Program-made: the position numbers and the translations under genes
Shown: piece by piece, positions 1-6,942 of the stretch
Numbering within the stretch: position 1 is the first letter of the stretch
Layout of the letters: every line of letters starts with the position of its first letter
Origin: an uncultured Eubacteriales bacterium
GTDB taxonomy: Bacteria > Bacillota > Clostridia > Lachnospirales > Lachnospiraceae
NCBI GenBank assembly: GCA_900321915.1
Contig: ONXW01000051.1
Location: 1-31,411 of the forward strand
Length of the DNA: 31,411 nucleotides
Direction: 5' to 3'
The notes under the pieces: model-generated
Database searches by the model: none
What the model was told of the DNA's origin: nothing
Seen by the model: only the letters and a program-made list of their open reading frames with translations

Positions 1-1940
1 TCCCGGAATCCCGCCGCCTTTTCCAGCAGGTTTTCCGGAATCTCCTCCACAAAACGGCTCACCGTCTCGCGGCGGATGTCGCCGTGGATCATGCGGGTCT
101 CCGCGGCCGTCATCGTGAGGGTCTTCATGGCCCTGGTGATTCCCACATAGCAGAGCCGGCGCTCTTCCTCCATATCGGAGCTGTCGCCGCTCATAATCGA
201 CATCATGCCCGGGAAAAGACCGTCCTCCATCCCGCTCATGTACACATGGGGGAATTCCAGGCCCTTGGCCGCGTGGAGCGTCATCAGCACCACCCGGTTT
301 TCCTTCCCGTCCAGGCTGTCGATGTCCGCCACCAGGGCGACCTCCTCCAGGAAGCCGTCCAGCGTGGGATTCTCCGCGGATTCCGCATAGCTTACCGCCT
401 TATTGCGGAGCTCATCAATATTTTCCAGGCGGGCCTGGGCTTCTTCCTCGCCCTCCGCTTCAATCTCTTCTTTGTATCCGGTGTCCGAAAGCACCGCGTC
501 GATAAGCTCTGGCACGCCGATGCCCGGGAGCTTTGCACGCATTTCTTCGATAAAACCGGTGAATTTCCCGATCTTTGCCGCGGCCTTCCCGATGGACGGG
601 ATGTTGGATGCCCTGAGGAGCGCGTCGTAGAAATTCAGTCCGTTCGCGGCGGCGAATACCTGCACCTTCCCGACCGTTGTCTGCCCGATGCCCCGCTTCG
701 GCACGTTCAGCACCCGGCCCGCCGCCAGGTCGTCCGTCCCGTTGGCGATCACCCGCAGGTAGCTGAGCACGTCCTTGATCTCCCGGCGCTGGTAAAAGTT
801 TACGCCGCCCACCAGGCGGTAAGGGATGTTGTAACTGATCAGCTTCTCCTCGAGAAGCCTCGACTGGGCGTTCGTCCGGTAGAGCACGGCAAAGTCCGAG
901 TATTCCGCGGAGAGCTTCTCCTTCCTCTTAAGGATATCCCCGGCAATGAAATCCGCCTCCTCATAAGCGGTGTTAAACAGCCGGAAGACAGCCTTCTGTC
1001 CCTCGCCGTTGGCGGTCCAGAGCGTCTTCTCCTTCCGCCCCCGGTTGTTTCTTATCACTTCATTGGCCGCTGCGAGGATATTCCCCGTGGAACGGTAATT
1101 CTGCTCCAGCTTGATGACCCTCGCCCCGGGAAATGCCTTCTCGAAGCTCAGGATATTCCGGATATCCGCGCCGCGGAACTTATAGATTGACTGGTCGTCG
1201 TCGCCCACCACGCACAGATTCCGGTATTTGCCCGCCAGCTGCTGCACAAGCTTAAACTGGACCGTGTTGGTGTCCTGGTACTCATCCACCATAATGTAGC
1301 GGAACCTCTCCCGGTACATCTCCAGCACCTGGGGATTCTCTCGGAAAAGCTGCACCGTCCTGAGGAGCAGGTCATCGAAATCCAGCGCGTTGTTCTTCCG
1401 AAGCGCTTCCTGGTAGTCCATGTAGCACCGGGCGATAATCTTTTCCGGAAAGCGGTCCCCGTTGTCGGTCATATAGGCCTCTTCGTCGATCATGGCATTT
1501 TTCGCCGCGGAGATGGCCGCCAGCACCGAGCGCTCCTTAAACTGCTTCGGATCCAGGTTCGCGGCCTTGAAAACCTGCTTCATCAGACTCTTCTGGTCAT
1601 CCGTATCGTAGATGGTGAAGCTGTTTTTGTACCCGATGAGGTCGATAAAACGGCGGAGAATCCGCACGCACATGGAGTGGAAGGTGGACACCCACACCGC
1701 CTCGGCGCCGAACCCCACGATGTCATCCACACGCTCCCGCATCTCCCCGGCAGCTTTGTTGGTAAATGTGATCGCCAGGATATTGTACGGATTGACCTTT
1801 TTTTCTTCGATCAGGTAGGCGATGCGGTGCGTCAGCACCCTCGTCTTCCCGGAGCCCGCGCCGGCCAGCACCAGGAGCGGTCCTTCCGTTGCGAACACCG
1901 CCTCCCTCTGCATCGGGTTCAGCAGATCATATTTTCCCAT
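1..1940 (-). CDS. pcrA: ATP-dependent DNA helicase PcrA/UvrD (3' end cut by window edge)
   Basis: Superfamily 1A 3'-5' DNA helicase that acts in DNA repair and in clearing proteins from DNA. The frame is open from ATG at 1940 to the window edge, giving about 646 codons of the 720-770 usual for PcrA, so the C-terminus is missing. Translation starts MGKYDLLNPMQREAV (Q-motif region), followed by Walker A GAGSGKT near residue 30. Near the truncated end the typical RRLCYVGITRA motif (helicase motif VI) and a SRFVEEIPE segment are readable. The start is supported by AAAGGA seven bases upstream. It is divergent from the DUF1836 gene, with about 110 bp between start codons. In clostridia and bacilli pcrA is often followed by ligA, which would lie outside this window. 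The identification is secure. Confidence 0.95.
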   Translation of the reverse strand, partial: MGKYDLLNPMQREAVFATEGPLLVLAGAGSGKTRVLTHRIAYLIEEKKVNPYNILAITFTNKAAGEMRERVDDIVGFGAEAVWVSTFHSMCVRILRRFIDLIGYKNSFTIYDTDDQKSLMKQVFKAANLDPKQFKERSVLAAISAAKNAMIDEEAYMTDNGDRFPEKIIARCYMDYQEALRKNNALDFDDLLLRTVQLFRENPQVLEMYRERFRYIMVDEYQDTNTVQFKLVQQLAGKYRNLCVVGDDDQSIYKFRGADIRNILSFEKAFPGARVIKLEQNYRSTGNILAAANEVIRNNRGRKEKTLWTANGEGQKAVFRLFNTAYEEADFIAGDILKRKEKLSAEYSDFAVLYRTNAQSRLLEEKLISYNIPYRLVGGVNFYQRREIKDVLSYLRVIANGTDDLAAGRVLNVPKRGIGQTTVGKVQVFAAANGLNFYDALLRASNIPSIGKAAAKIGKFTGFIEEMRAKLPGIGVPELIDAVLSDTGYKEEIEAEGEEEAQARLENIDELRNKAVSYAESAENPTLDGFLEEVALVADIDSLDGKENRVVLMTLHAAKGLEFPHVYMSGMEDGLFPGMMSIMSGDSSDMEEERRLCYVGITRAMKTLTMTAAETRMIHGDIRRETVSRFVEEIPENLLEKAAGFR

Positions 1941-1977
1941 TCTGTTTTCCTTTCCGAAGTTCTCTTATGTCCCGCCC

Positions 1978-2006
1978 TTGTCATATGGTTTTCAATACTA
2001 TATAAT
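1978..2006 (+). promoter_or_regulatory. Sigma-A promoter of the DUF1836 gene
   Basis: TTGTCA (1978-1983), a 17-base spacer, then a perfect TATAAT (2001-2006). Transcription should begin near 2013, which falls on the first in-frame ATG and therefore points to the downstream TTG at 2052 as the real start codon. Confidence 0.85.
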
Positions 2007-2051
2007 AGATTAATGGAATCTCTATCCTATCACACAACAGGGGTGAAAGTA

Positions 2052-2666
2052 TTGAAAAAGACCAACGAAGAAAGACTGCAGGACCTGATGTCCTATATGG
2101 ACCGTCTCACCCATATCGAGCCTGAAGATATTCCGGACATCAATCTCTATATGGACCAGGTAACCACCTTCATGAATGAGCGCATTGCGGGCACCCGCCA
2201 CAATCCGGATGAAATGGTTATCACCAAAACCATGATCAACAACTACGCCAAAAACCGGCTCCTGCCGGCCCCGGTGAAAAAGAAATATTCCCGCAACCAC
2301 ATCCTGATGCTGATTCTCATCTACTATTACAAGAATGTGGTCACGTTCAGCGAGATCGAGGAACTGTTTTCCCCCATCAGCGAAAAGCACTTTGCCGCCG
2401 GCGCAGAGCCGGGACTCCCGGAACTCTACCGGGAGCTGTTCTCCCTGGAGGAGGAACAGCGCAAAATCCTCAAGCAGGATGTGCTTCAGAAATTCCGCGC
2501 GGCGGAGGAGATCTTCCCTGACGCCCCCGAAGAAGACCGGGAGTTTCTCCGCCTCTTTGCCTTTGTCAGCGAACTCGCCTTCGATGTCTACATCAAAAAG
2601 GAGATGATTGAGCTCCTCTCCGATGAGCTCCGGAAGGAAAGGCATCCCGATACCCGGAAACACTGA
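2052..2666 (+). CDS. DUF1836 domain protein, MerR-like putative transcription regulator
   Basis: A 204-residue protein of the DUF1836 family, found in Firmicutes and thought to carry a MerR-like helix-turn-helix. No target is known. The central segment with NYAKNRLLPAPVKKKYSRNH, followed by a hydrophobic helix (ILMLILIYYYKN), is the family's signature. The C-terminal half is acidic and helical. I chose TTG at 2052 because AGGGGTG lies six bases upstream. The in-frame ATG at 2013 coincides with the predicted transcription start and so has no room for a ribosome site. The gene is monocistronic, with its own strong promoter and a strong terminator right after the stop. It sits back to back with pcrA, but nothing in the sequence shows a functional link. 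Confidence 0.85.
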   Translation: MKKTNEERLQDLMSYMDRLTHIEPEDIPDINLYMDQVTTFMNERIAGTRHNPDEMVITKTMINNYAKNRLLPAPVKKKYSRNHILMLILIYYYKNVVTFSEIEELFSPISEKHFAAGAEPGLPELYRELFSLEEEQRKILKQDVLQKFRAAEEIFPDAPEEDREFLRLFAFVSELAFDVYIKKEMIELLSDELRKERHPDTRKH

Positions 2667-2669
2667 AAT

Positions 2670-2706
2670 ATCCCGCCTCTGCCTTGCGCAGGGGCGGGAT
2701 TTTTTT
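2670..2706 (+). terminator. Intrinsic terminator after the DUF1836 gene
   Basis: ATCCCGCCTCTGC (2670-2682) pairs with GCAGGGGCGGGAT (2688-2700) around a 5-base loop, with one T-G wobble. TTTTTT follows at 2701-2706. The hairpin begins three bases after the stop codon. Confidence 0.9.
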
Positions 2707-2723
2707 GTTCAGCCGGGGTTCTT

Positions 2724-4181
2724 TTATCCCATGGGCGGCACCGGCACCGGACGGCTGCGGTCGAACACCTCTTCCACATCCATCAGGTCATCCAGGTGCT
2801 TCTTCGACGGATTTGTTTCCGGCAGGTCATAATACATGCGGTACCCGTCCAGGTTCCTGCGGCCCTGCCGCATATAGTCGTCACCGATCTGGACAAAGTA
2901 CTGATTGGAATCCACATTGCAGAAATAGCGGAAACCGGCCTGGTACAGGACCTGGAACCGCTCCGAGCCGGTATCGTAGGGATGCCAGTCCCCGATATCG
3001 CTTCCGAAGGGGAAGAGGATGATATCGCAGGGGCCGGTCAGGACCTCGACCCGCTCTTCCCACTTGGAGGTGTCGGCGCGGAAATCATCCATGCTGATGG
3101 TTCCCATGTTCCGGTGTCCCCAGCTGTGGGAGGCAATCTCAAACCCGTCATCCCGGAGGCACTGCACGACCTCCGCCGCCTGTCTTCTCTCCTCCTCGAT
3201 ATCGAAACCCGGATGCGCCGCTTTATAGTCCTCATTGGTCTCATAGGACGGGTCTGTCCGGTATCCCAGGATCCCGTTATACCCGGTAAAGGCAATGCAC
3301 GCCTTGGCTCCGCGGTAGGAGAAGTCGGGATGCTCGTCGATAAAATCATCCAGCAGCGGCACCAGGTCAAAGCTGCCGACCTGCACACTGCCGTCGTCCA
3401 TCTTCATCTCGTTGGTGGGCCTGCCGTCCTCGCCGATGATCATCTTTGTGGCGAATCCGTCCCCCTCCATATACTCATAGTAGCAGACATCGTCCTGGGA
3501 CATGACAAAGGCCTGCTTGCCCTCCGGCAGCATAATATCCCCCGGGACAAAATGAGGACTCCCGTCCTCCCCCGTGGTTTCATAAGCGATGTCGTGAAGC
3601 CTGACCAGCACGAACCCGCGGTCGTACATGGACTGCAGAATCTTCTCAAACTCCGACTTCGTTGTCATGACCTGGTTGTAGCCGGCTTCCCGGCGGTCGC
3701 CGTCAAAAGCTTTGGAATTGTCCATTACCAGGGTGTGGAAAAACACGTGGGTGACTTTCGACGGGTCCTGCCGGACCAGCGAAGCCTTCACGCCCTCATA
3801 TTCCTCGATCTTTCCCAGGACTGCCTCATCCTCCGCCCAGGGGCTTTCCTTAAGGCAGTTTATGGCGCCGTCGTAATCGTACTGCACAGCCAGGGCTTCG
3901 GCGCGGGCAAGGAACCCTTCCGCGCTCTCGTCCTCCGTCTCCGGCTCTGTCTCCGGCTCCGTCTCCTCGACAGTCTCCTCCCGGGTTTCTTCCGCGCTGT
4001 TTCCGGATCCCGCATCCTGCGCGGCGTGCGGGCGGCGGACAGCGAGAATCCCCGCGATCACAAGGAGAACTGCCAGCGTGCCGACCAGGACGGAATAGGG
4101 AACCCGGTCCAGGGGATTCCGGGACCGTTTCCTGCGGCCCCTTGCGCTTTTCGTCTCCCTGCTCTGAAAATCATTATCCAT
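2724..4181 (-). CDS. Membrane-anchored polysaccharide-deacetylase-like (NodB fold) protein
   Basis: A 485-residue protein. A basic N-terminus precedes one membrane helix at about residues 30-49 (VPYSVLVGTLAVLLVIAGIL). An acidic Glu/Thr linker follows at about 65-87 and a TPR-like helical stretch at about 90-135. The deacetylase-like region then shows a QDD motif near 230, standing where the family's TFDD motif usually is, and HSWGH near 352-356 (the metal-binding HxxxH). The FPFG segment near 390 lacks the usual Arg of motif 3, and about 120 residues separate the DD and HxxxH motifs, far more than in classic NodB proteins. It probably acts outside the membrane on cell-wall or surface glycans, but deacetylase activity is not certain. 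ATG 4181 is preferred over TTG 4193 because GGGGG lies five bases before it. Confidence 0.8.
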   Translation of the reverse strand: MDNDFQSRETKSARGRRKRSRNPLDRVPYSVLVGTLAVLLVIAGILAVRRPHAAQDAGSGNSAEETREETVEETEPETEPETEDESAEGFLARAEALAVQYDYDGAINCLKESPWAEDEAVLGKIEEYEGVKASLVRQDPSKVTHVFFHTLVMDNSKAFDGDRREAGYNQVMTTKSEFEKILQSMYDRGFVLVRLHDIAYETTGEDGSPHFVPGDIMLPEGKQAFVMSQDDVCYYEYMEGDGFATKMIIGEDGRPTNEMKMDDGSVQVGSFDLVPLLDDFIDEHPDFSYRGAKACIAFTGYNGILGYRTDPSYETNEDYKAAHPGFDIEEERRQAAEVVQCLRDDGFEIASHSWGHRNMGTISMDDFRADTSKWEERVEVLTGPCDIILFPFGSDIGDWHPYDTGSERFQVLYQAGFRYFCNVDSNQYFVQIGDDYMRQGRRNLDGYRMYYDLPETNPSKKHLDDLMDVEEVFDRSRPVPVPPMG

Positions 4182-4228
4182 AGATACCCCCAAAATGGCA
4201 TTAATCTCAAGTCTGAATACTCTTCCCC

Positions 4229-4258
4229 ATTCTACTAAACCCCCGCATTATGCGTCAA
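4229..4258 (-). promoter_or_regulatory. Sigma-A promoter of the deacetylase-like gene
   Basis: Reading the minus strand: TTGACG (4258-4253), an 18-base spacer and TAGAAT (4234-4229). Both hexamers match consensus at five of six positions. The predicted start near 4222 leaves a leader of about 40 bases before ATG 4181. Confidence 0.65.
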
Positions 4259-4296
4259 GAATGTAACAAAATCGTAAGTATATCACCTTTTGCCTA

Positions 4297-4325
4297 TGGA
4301 CTTTATAACGTTAATTTGATAAAAT
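4297..4325 (+). promoter_or_regulatory. Probable extended -10 promoter of the TrpR-like gene
   Basis: TGGACT (4297-4302), a 17-base spacer and TAAAAT (4320-4325) with an upstream TG (TGATAAAAT), i.e. an extended -10. It points at the gene starting at 4370, about 38 bases downstream of the predicted start site. Confidence 0.5.
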
Positions 4326-4369
4326 AGCAAAAAGACAACTTATTTTTTTTCAGCATTGAGGGAGACAAA

Positions 4370-4672
4370 ATGAATAACAAGATCAAATCTGAGGAAGTTG
4401 ACCATCTCTTCGAGGGAATCCTGACATTGCAGACGGTAGAAGAATGCTACGCATTTTTTGAGGATATCTGTACCGTGAATGAACTGCTTTCCCTGTCGCA
4501 GCGTTTTGAAGTTGCCGCCATGCTCCGGCAGAAGCGCACTTATCTTGACATCGCTGAGCGGACGGGAGCTTCCACGGCTACCATCAGCCGCGTCAACCGC
4601 TGCCTCAACTACGGCAATGACGGATATGATCTTGCCTTCCGGCGTCTTGCGGAAAAGAAAGAAGAACCGTAA
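4370..4672 (+). CDS. YerC/YecD-type TrpR-like DNA-binding protein (copy 1)
   Basis: A 100-residue protein with the TrpR-superfamily helical fold of the YerC/YecD family, small Firmicutes regulators whose ligand is mostly unknown. The helix-turn-helix spans about residues 56-80, with the recognition segment ASTATISRVNRCLNYG. The N-terminal half resembles the dimerisation helices (LTLQTVEECYAFFEDICT and LLSLSQRFEVAAML). GAGGGAGA lies a few bases before the ATG. The gene is monocistronic, divergent from the deacetylase-like gene and closed by a terminator. A second member of the family lies at 28597-28932 in this window. Family membership is clear; the regulated gene is not. Confidence 0.88.
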   Translation: MNNKIKSEEVDHLFEGILTLQTVEECYAFFEDICTVNELLSLSQRFEVAAMLRQKRTYLDIAERTGASTATISRVNRCLNYGNDGYDLAFRRLAEKKEEP

Positions 4673-4705
4673 GCTACGGGTGTAAAAACAGGATAAAAAA
4701 CAGCG

Positions 4706-4739
4706 AGGGACAGCGCCTTTCCGGCACTGTCCCTGTTTT
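4706..4739. terminator. Bidirectional intrinsic terminator between convergent genes
   Basis: AGGGACAG (4706-4713) pairs with CTGTCCCT (4727-4734). The stem extends inward by GCC/GGC past one mismatch, around a TTTCC loop. TTTT follows on the plus strand, and a six-A run (4695-4700) upstream gives a U-tract on the minus strand. It can therefore stop both the TrpR-like gene and the GTPase operon. Confidence 0.85.
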
Positions 4740-4763
4740 GATCCGTCTCTCTTTTTCCTGTTC

Positions 4764-5708
4764 TCAGAACTGGACGATATCCTCGATGGGTTTCGCCGGC
4801 TCAACATAGTCCGCGTAGAGCATCGGGGCGTCACCGCCGAATTCCGGGCGGTATTCGTACTCCACTCTCGCCCTCACCCGGACCCAGTCCCGGTTCTTCA
4901 GCTTCCTGCCGTTTTTCGCCTTGCACATGAATCCCAGGAAGGACATGTCGGCTGCGCAGCAAGTCATCGCCATGCGGCCGGGAACAAAGTCATTGGCGGG
5001 AAATTCCGGGCGCTTCAGCACCATGGCCGTAAACTCCACCGTCTTCCCGCTGTACCGCTCCGGCTTGTCAAACGCGTCGATATACCAGATGCCGTACCCT
5101 TCCGGCGGAATCTCAATCACGTCCGCCGTGACGTCGTAGGGGAGTTCCTCCTCCACCACGTTCTGGATCTCGCCTTCTTTTTTCTCGAAAACAATATCCA
5201 CCGCGGTATTCATTCCCTTGAGGATCCGGTAATAGCCGCCGAGTTTATCCTCAATGCCGTCGCAGCGGTTCATGATCAGCATCTCGGTGCTGCGGACCAT
5301 CACGCCCAGCAGGGACTTGAGGTCGTTGTTCCCGATATACAGGTCAAAGGTGGAGCCGTCCACGATGGTGATCTGCTGGTACAGGTCCCAGTCGTCGGGC
5401 AGGGCCAGCTTCGTGATGTCCCACATGCCGTTCCACTCCATCAGCACCCGCTCCGGGCGGTACACGGCAGCCATGCGGGAGAGATACTCCGGGGTGACGG
5501 TTTCCTGGTCGTCGATCACAACCATGTCTGTGCGGGTGTCCCTGAGAAACGCCTCGTCGTACTCCTCTTCCCCCTCTTCACAGACCAGAAGCAGGGTCCT
5601 TCCCTCGGTGCGGAAATATTCCTGCTGCAGGGTAAACCGGATGAACTGGGTTTTCCCCGCCTCGAGAAAGCCGTTGATGAGAAACAGCGGCATTTTCTCC
5701 TCTTCCAT
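4764..5708 (-). CDS. G3E-family GTPase fused to a TIGR03943/DUF1980-like C-terminal domain
   Basis: A 314-residue protein. The N-terminal part is a G3E (COG0523, CobW-like) GTPase: Walker A GFLEAGKT at 13-20, EWNG at 91-94 in place of the usual EPSG, and NRCD at 147-150 as the G4 motif. The CxCC metal site of the family is absent; only one Cys (43) lies in that area. The C-terminal part (about 200-314) looks like the domain at the end of TIGR03943/DUF1980 proteins, which accompany YraQ/YcgR-type permeases. It has YSGKTVEFTAMVLKRPEF followed by MTCCAADMSFLGF. ATG 5708 is chosen because GGAGG lies six bases upstream. The gene follows the His-rich G3E GTPase after 13 bp, so the two are co-transcribed. 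The domain assignment at the C-terminus is from memory of the family and is moderately sure. A role in metal allocation is inferred. Confidence 0.8.
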   Translation of the reverse strand: MEEEKMPLFLINGFLEAGKTQFIRFTLQQEYFRTEGRTLLLVCEEGEEEYDEAFLRDTRTDMVVIDDQETVTPEYLSRMAAVYRPERVLMEWNGMWDITKLALPDDWDLYQQITIVDGSTFDLYIGNNDLKSLLGVMVRSTEMLIMNRCDGIEDKLGGYYRILKGMNTAVDIVFEKKEGEIQNVVEEELPYDVTADVIEIPPEGYGIWYIDAFDKPERYSGKTVEFTAMVLKRPEFPANDFVPGRMAMTCCAADMSFLGFMCKAKNGRKLKNRDWVRVRARVEYEYRPEFGGDAPMLYADYVEPAKPIEDIVQF

Positions 5709-5721
5709 AGCCAACCTCCAA

Positions 5722-6882
5722 TCAGCCCACAAAGGCCTGCTTCAGCGCATCTTCTTTGAGATCCGATCCGATGACGACCACCTTGCCGGTGTACTCCGGC
5801 GCGCCGTCGCGGATCTCATACTGCTCCGGAACCATGTCAAAATACATCCACTTTCCGCTCTCTCCGGTGGGAAGCATGCCCTTGCAGCGGATAACCATGC
5901 CGAACTCCTCTGTCTCTGACATCTTCCGCAGGATTTCTTCCAGCTTTGCGCGGTCAAAGGCATGGGGCGTCTCCAGTCCCCAGGTGGTGAAGATCTCATC
6001 GGCGTCGTGATCCCCGCCGTGGTGGTGATGATGGTGGTGATGGTGATGATTGTGCACATGGACGCCGTCCCCGTCATCATCGTGATCATGGTGATGCTCT
6101 TCCTCATCGTCATCATCGTCGTGATGATGGTGATGATGCTCATGCTCATCCTCATCCTCGTCGTGATGGTGGTGATGATGCTCATGCTCATCCTCATCCT
6201 CGTCCTCATCATGGTCATGATCATGTTCATGCTCATGCTCTTTGACGCGCTCCATCACCTCGCGGAGCATCTCCTCCTCCATGGTGTCCGGGCGGGAGAT
6301 AATATCCAGGAGCTGCTCACCGGTCAGTTCCGCCATCGGCGTGGTGACCACGACAGCCGTCGGATTCTGTTCCTTCACCACGGCGACGGCTTCCTCCACC
6401 TTCTTCTCGTCGGCGATGTCGGTCCGGGACAGGACTACGGCGCCGGCATAGGAGATCTGATTGTTGAAGAACTCGCCGAAATTGCGGGCGTACATTTTTG
6501 CCTTCTTCGCGTCCACCACGGTGACGGCGGCGTGCAGTTCCACATCCATGTCCGCGGAGACCGTCTTGACCGCGCCGATGATGTCGGAGAGCTTGCCCAC
6601 ACCGCTGGGCTCAATGATAATCCGGTCCGGATGATAGGTGTCCACCACCTCTTTCAGGGAAGTCTCGAAATCACCCACCAGGGAACAGCAGATGCAGCCC
6701 TGGTTCATCTCCCGGATCTCGATGCCGGATTCCTTCAGGAACCCGCTGTCGATACCAATCTCGCCGAATTCATTCTCAATCAGCACAACCTGCTCGCCCC
6801 GCAGCGCCTCATCCAGAAGCTTCTGGATAAATGTCGTCTTCCCGGCTCCCAGGAAACCGGATATAATATCAATCTTAGTCAT
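5722..6882 (-). CDS. G3E-family GTPase (COG0523/CobW-like) with long His-rich metal-binding loop
   Basis: A 386-residue putative metallochaperone GTPase. Visible motifs are Walker A GFLGAGKT (9-16), the metal-binding GCICC (62-66), EPSG (91-94) and SRTD (152-155, in place of NKxD). Residues 216-292 form an extreme His/Asp/Glu tract with about 36 histidines, including one run of ten. The CobW C-terminal domain follows, with FDRAKLEEILRK and a CKGMLP segment. COG0523 proteins use GTP hydrolysis to deliver Zn, Co or Ni to client proteins. The His tract suggests storage or sensing of zinc or nickel, but which metal cannot be read from sequence. AGGAGG precedes ATG 6882. It is the first gene of a two-gene unit with the domain-fused GTPase downstream. 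No clear Zur or NikR box was found in the 60-bp upstream gap. Confidence 0.92.
   Translation of the reverse strand: MTKIDIISGFLGAGKTTFIQKLLDEALRGEQVVLIENEFGEIGIDSGFLKESGIEIREMNQGCICCSLVGDFETSLKEVVDTYHPDRIIIEPSGVGKLSDIIGAVKTVSADMDVELHAAVTVVDAKKAKMYARNFGEFFNNQISYAGAVVLSRTDIADEKKVEEAVAVVKEQNPTAVVVTTPMAELTGEQLLDIISRPDTMEEEMLREVMERVKEHEHEHDHDHDEDEDEDEHEHHHHHHDEDEDEHEHHHHHHDDDDDEEEHHHDHDDDGDGVHVHNHHHHHHHHHHGGDHDADEIFTTWGLETPHAFDRAKLEEILRKMSETEEFGMVIRCKGMLPTGESGKWMYFDMVPEQYEIRDGAPEYTGKVVVIGSDLKEDALKQAFVG
6121..6204. repeat. 42-bp direct tandem repeat (2 copies) inside the His-rich loop
   Basis: Bases 6121-6162 and 6163-6204 are identical except at the seventh position (a versus g). Each unit encodes 14 residues of the DEDEDEHEHHHHHH type, which fits expansion of the metal-binding loop by tandem duplication. 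Confidence 0.9.
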
Positions 6883-6942
6883 AAGCTTACCTCCTGCATC
6901 AAGTAGTACTCTCTAATTGTATATTCTAACAGCCTTGTCAAG

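Noticed and set aside
6000..6240. Short repeats resembling a CRISPR or microsatellite array
   Set aside because: The repeats are coding triplets for His, Asp and Glu in one uninterrupted frame, with no unique spacers.
5962..6906. Plus-strand open frame with a Val/Ile/Met-rich stretch that looks like a membrane protein
   Set aside because: It is the complement of the His/Asp/Glu codons of the G3E GTPase loop; GAT/CAT repeats read backwards give ATC/ATG. The real gene on the minus strand has all its motifs.
6883..6942. Zur/Fur-type operator or clean promoter upstream of the His-rich GTPase
   Set aside because: TTGACA (6941-6936) is present, but the best -10 candidates (TACAAT, TAGAAT) lie at wrong distances, and the AT-rich stretch CTAATTGTATATTCTAA is not truly palindromic. 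Some regulation is likely, but I cannot place it.
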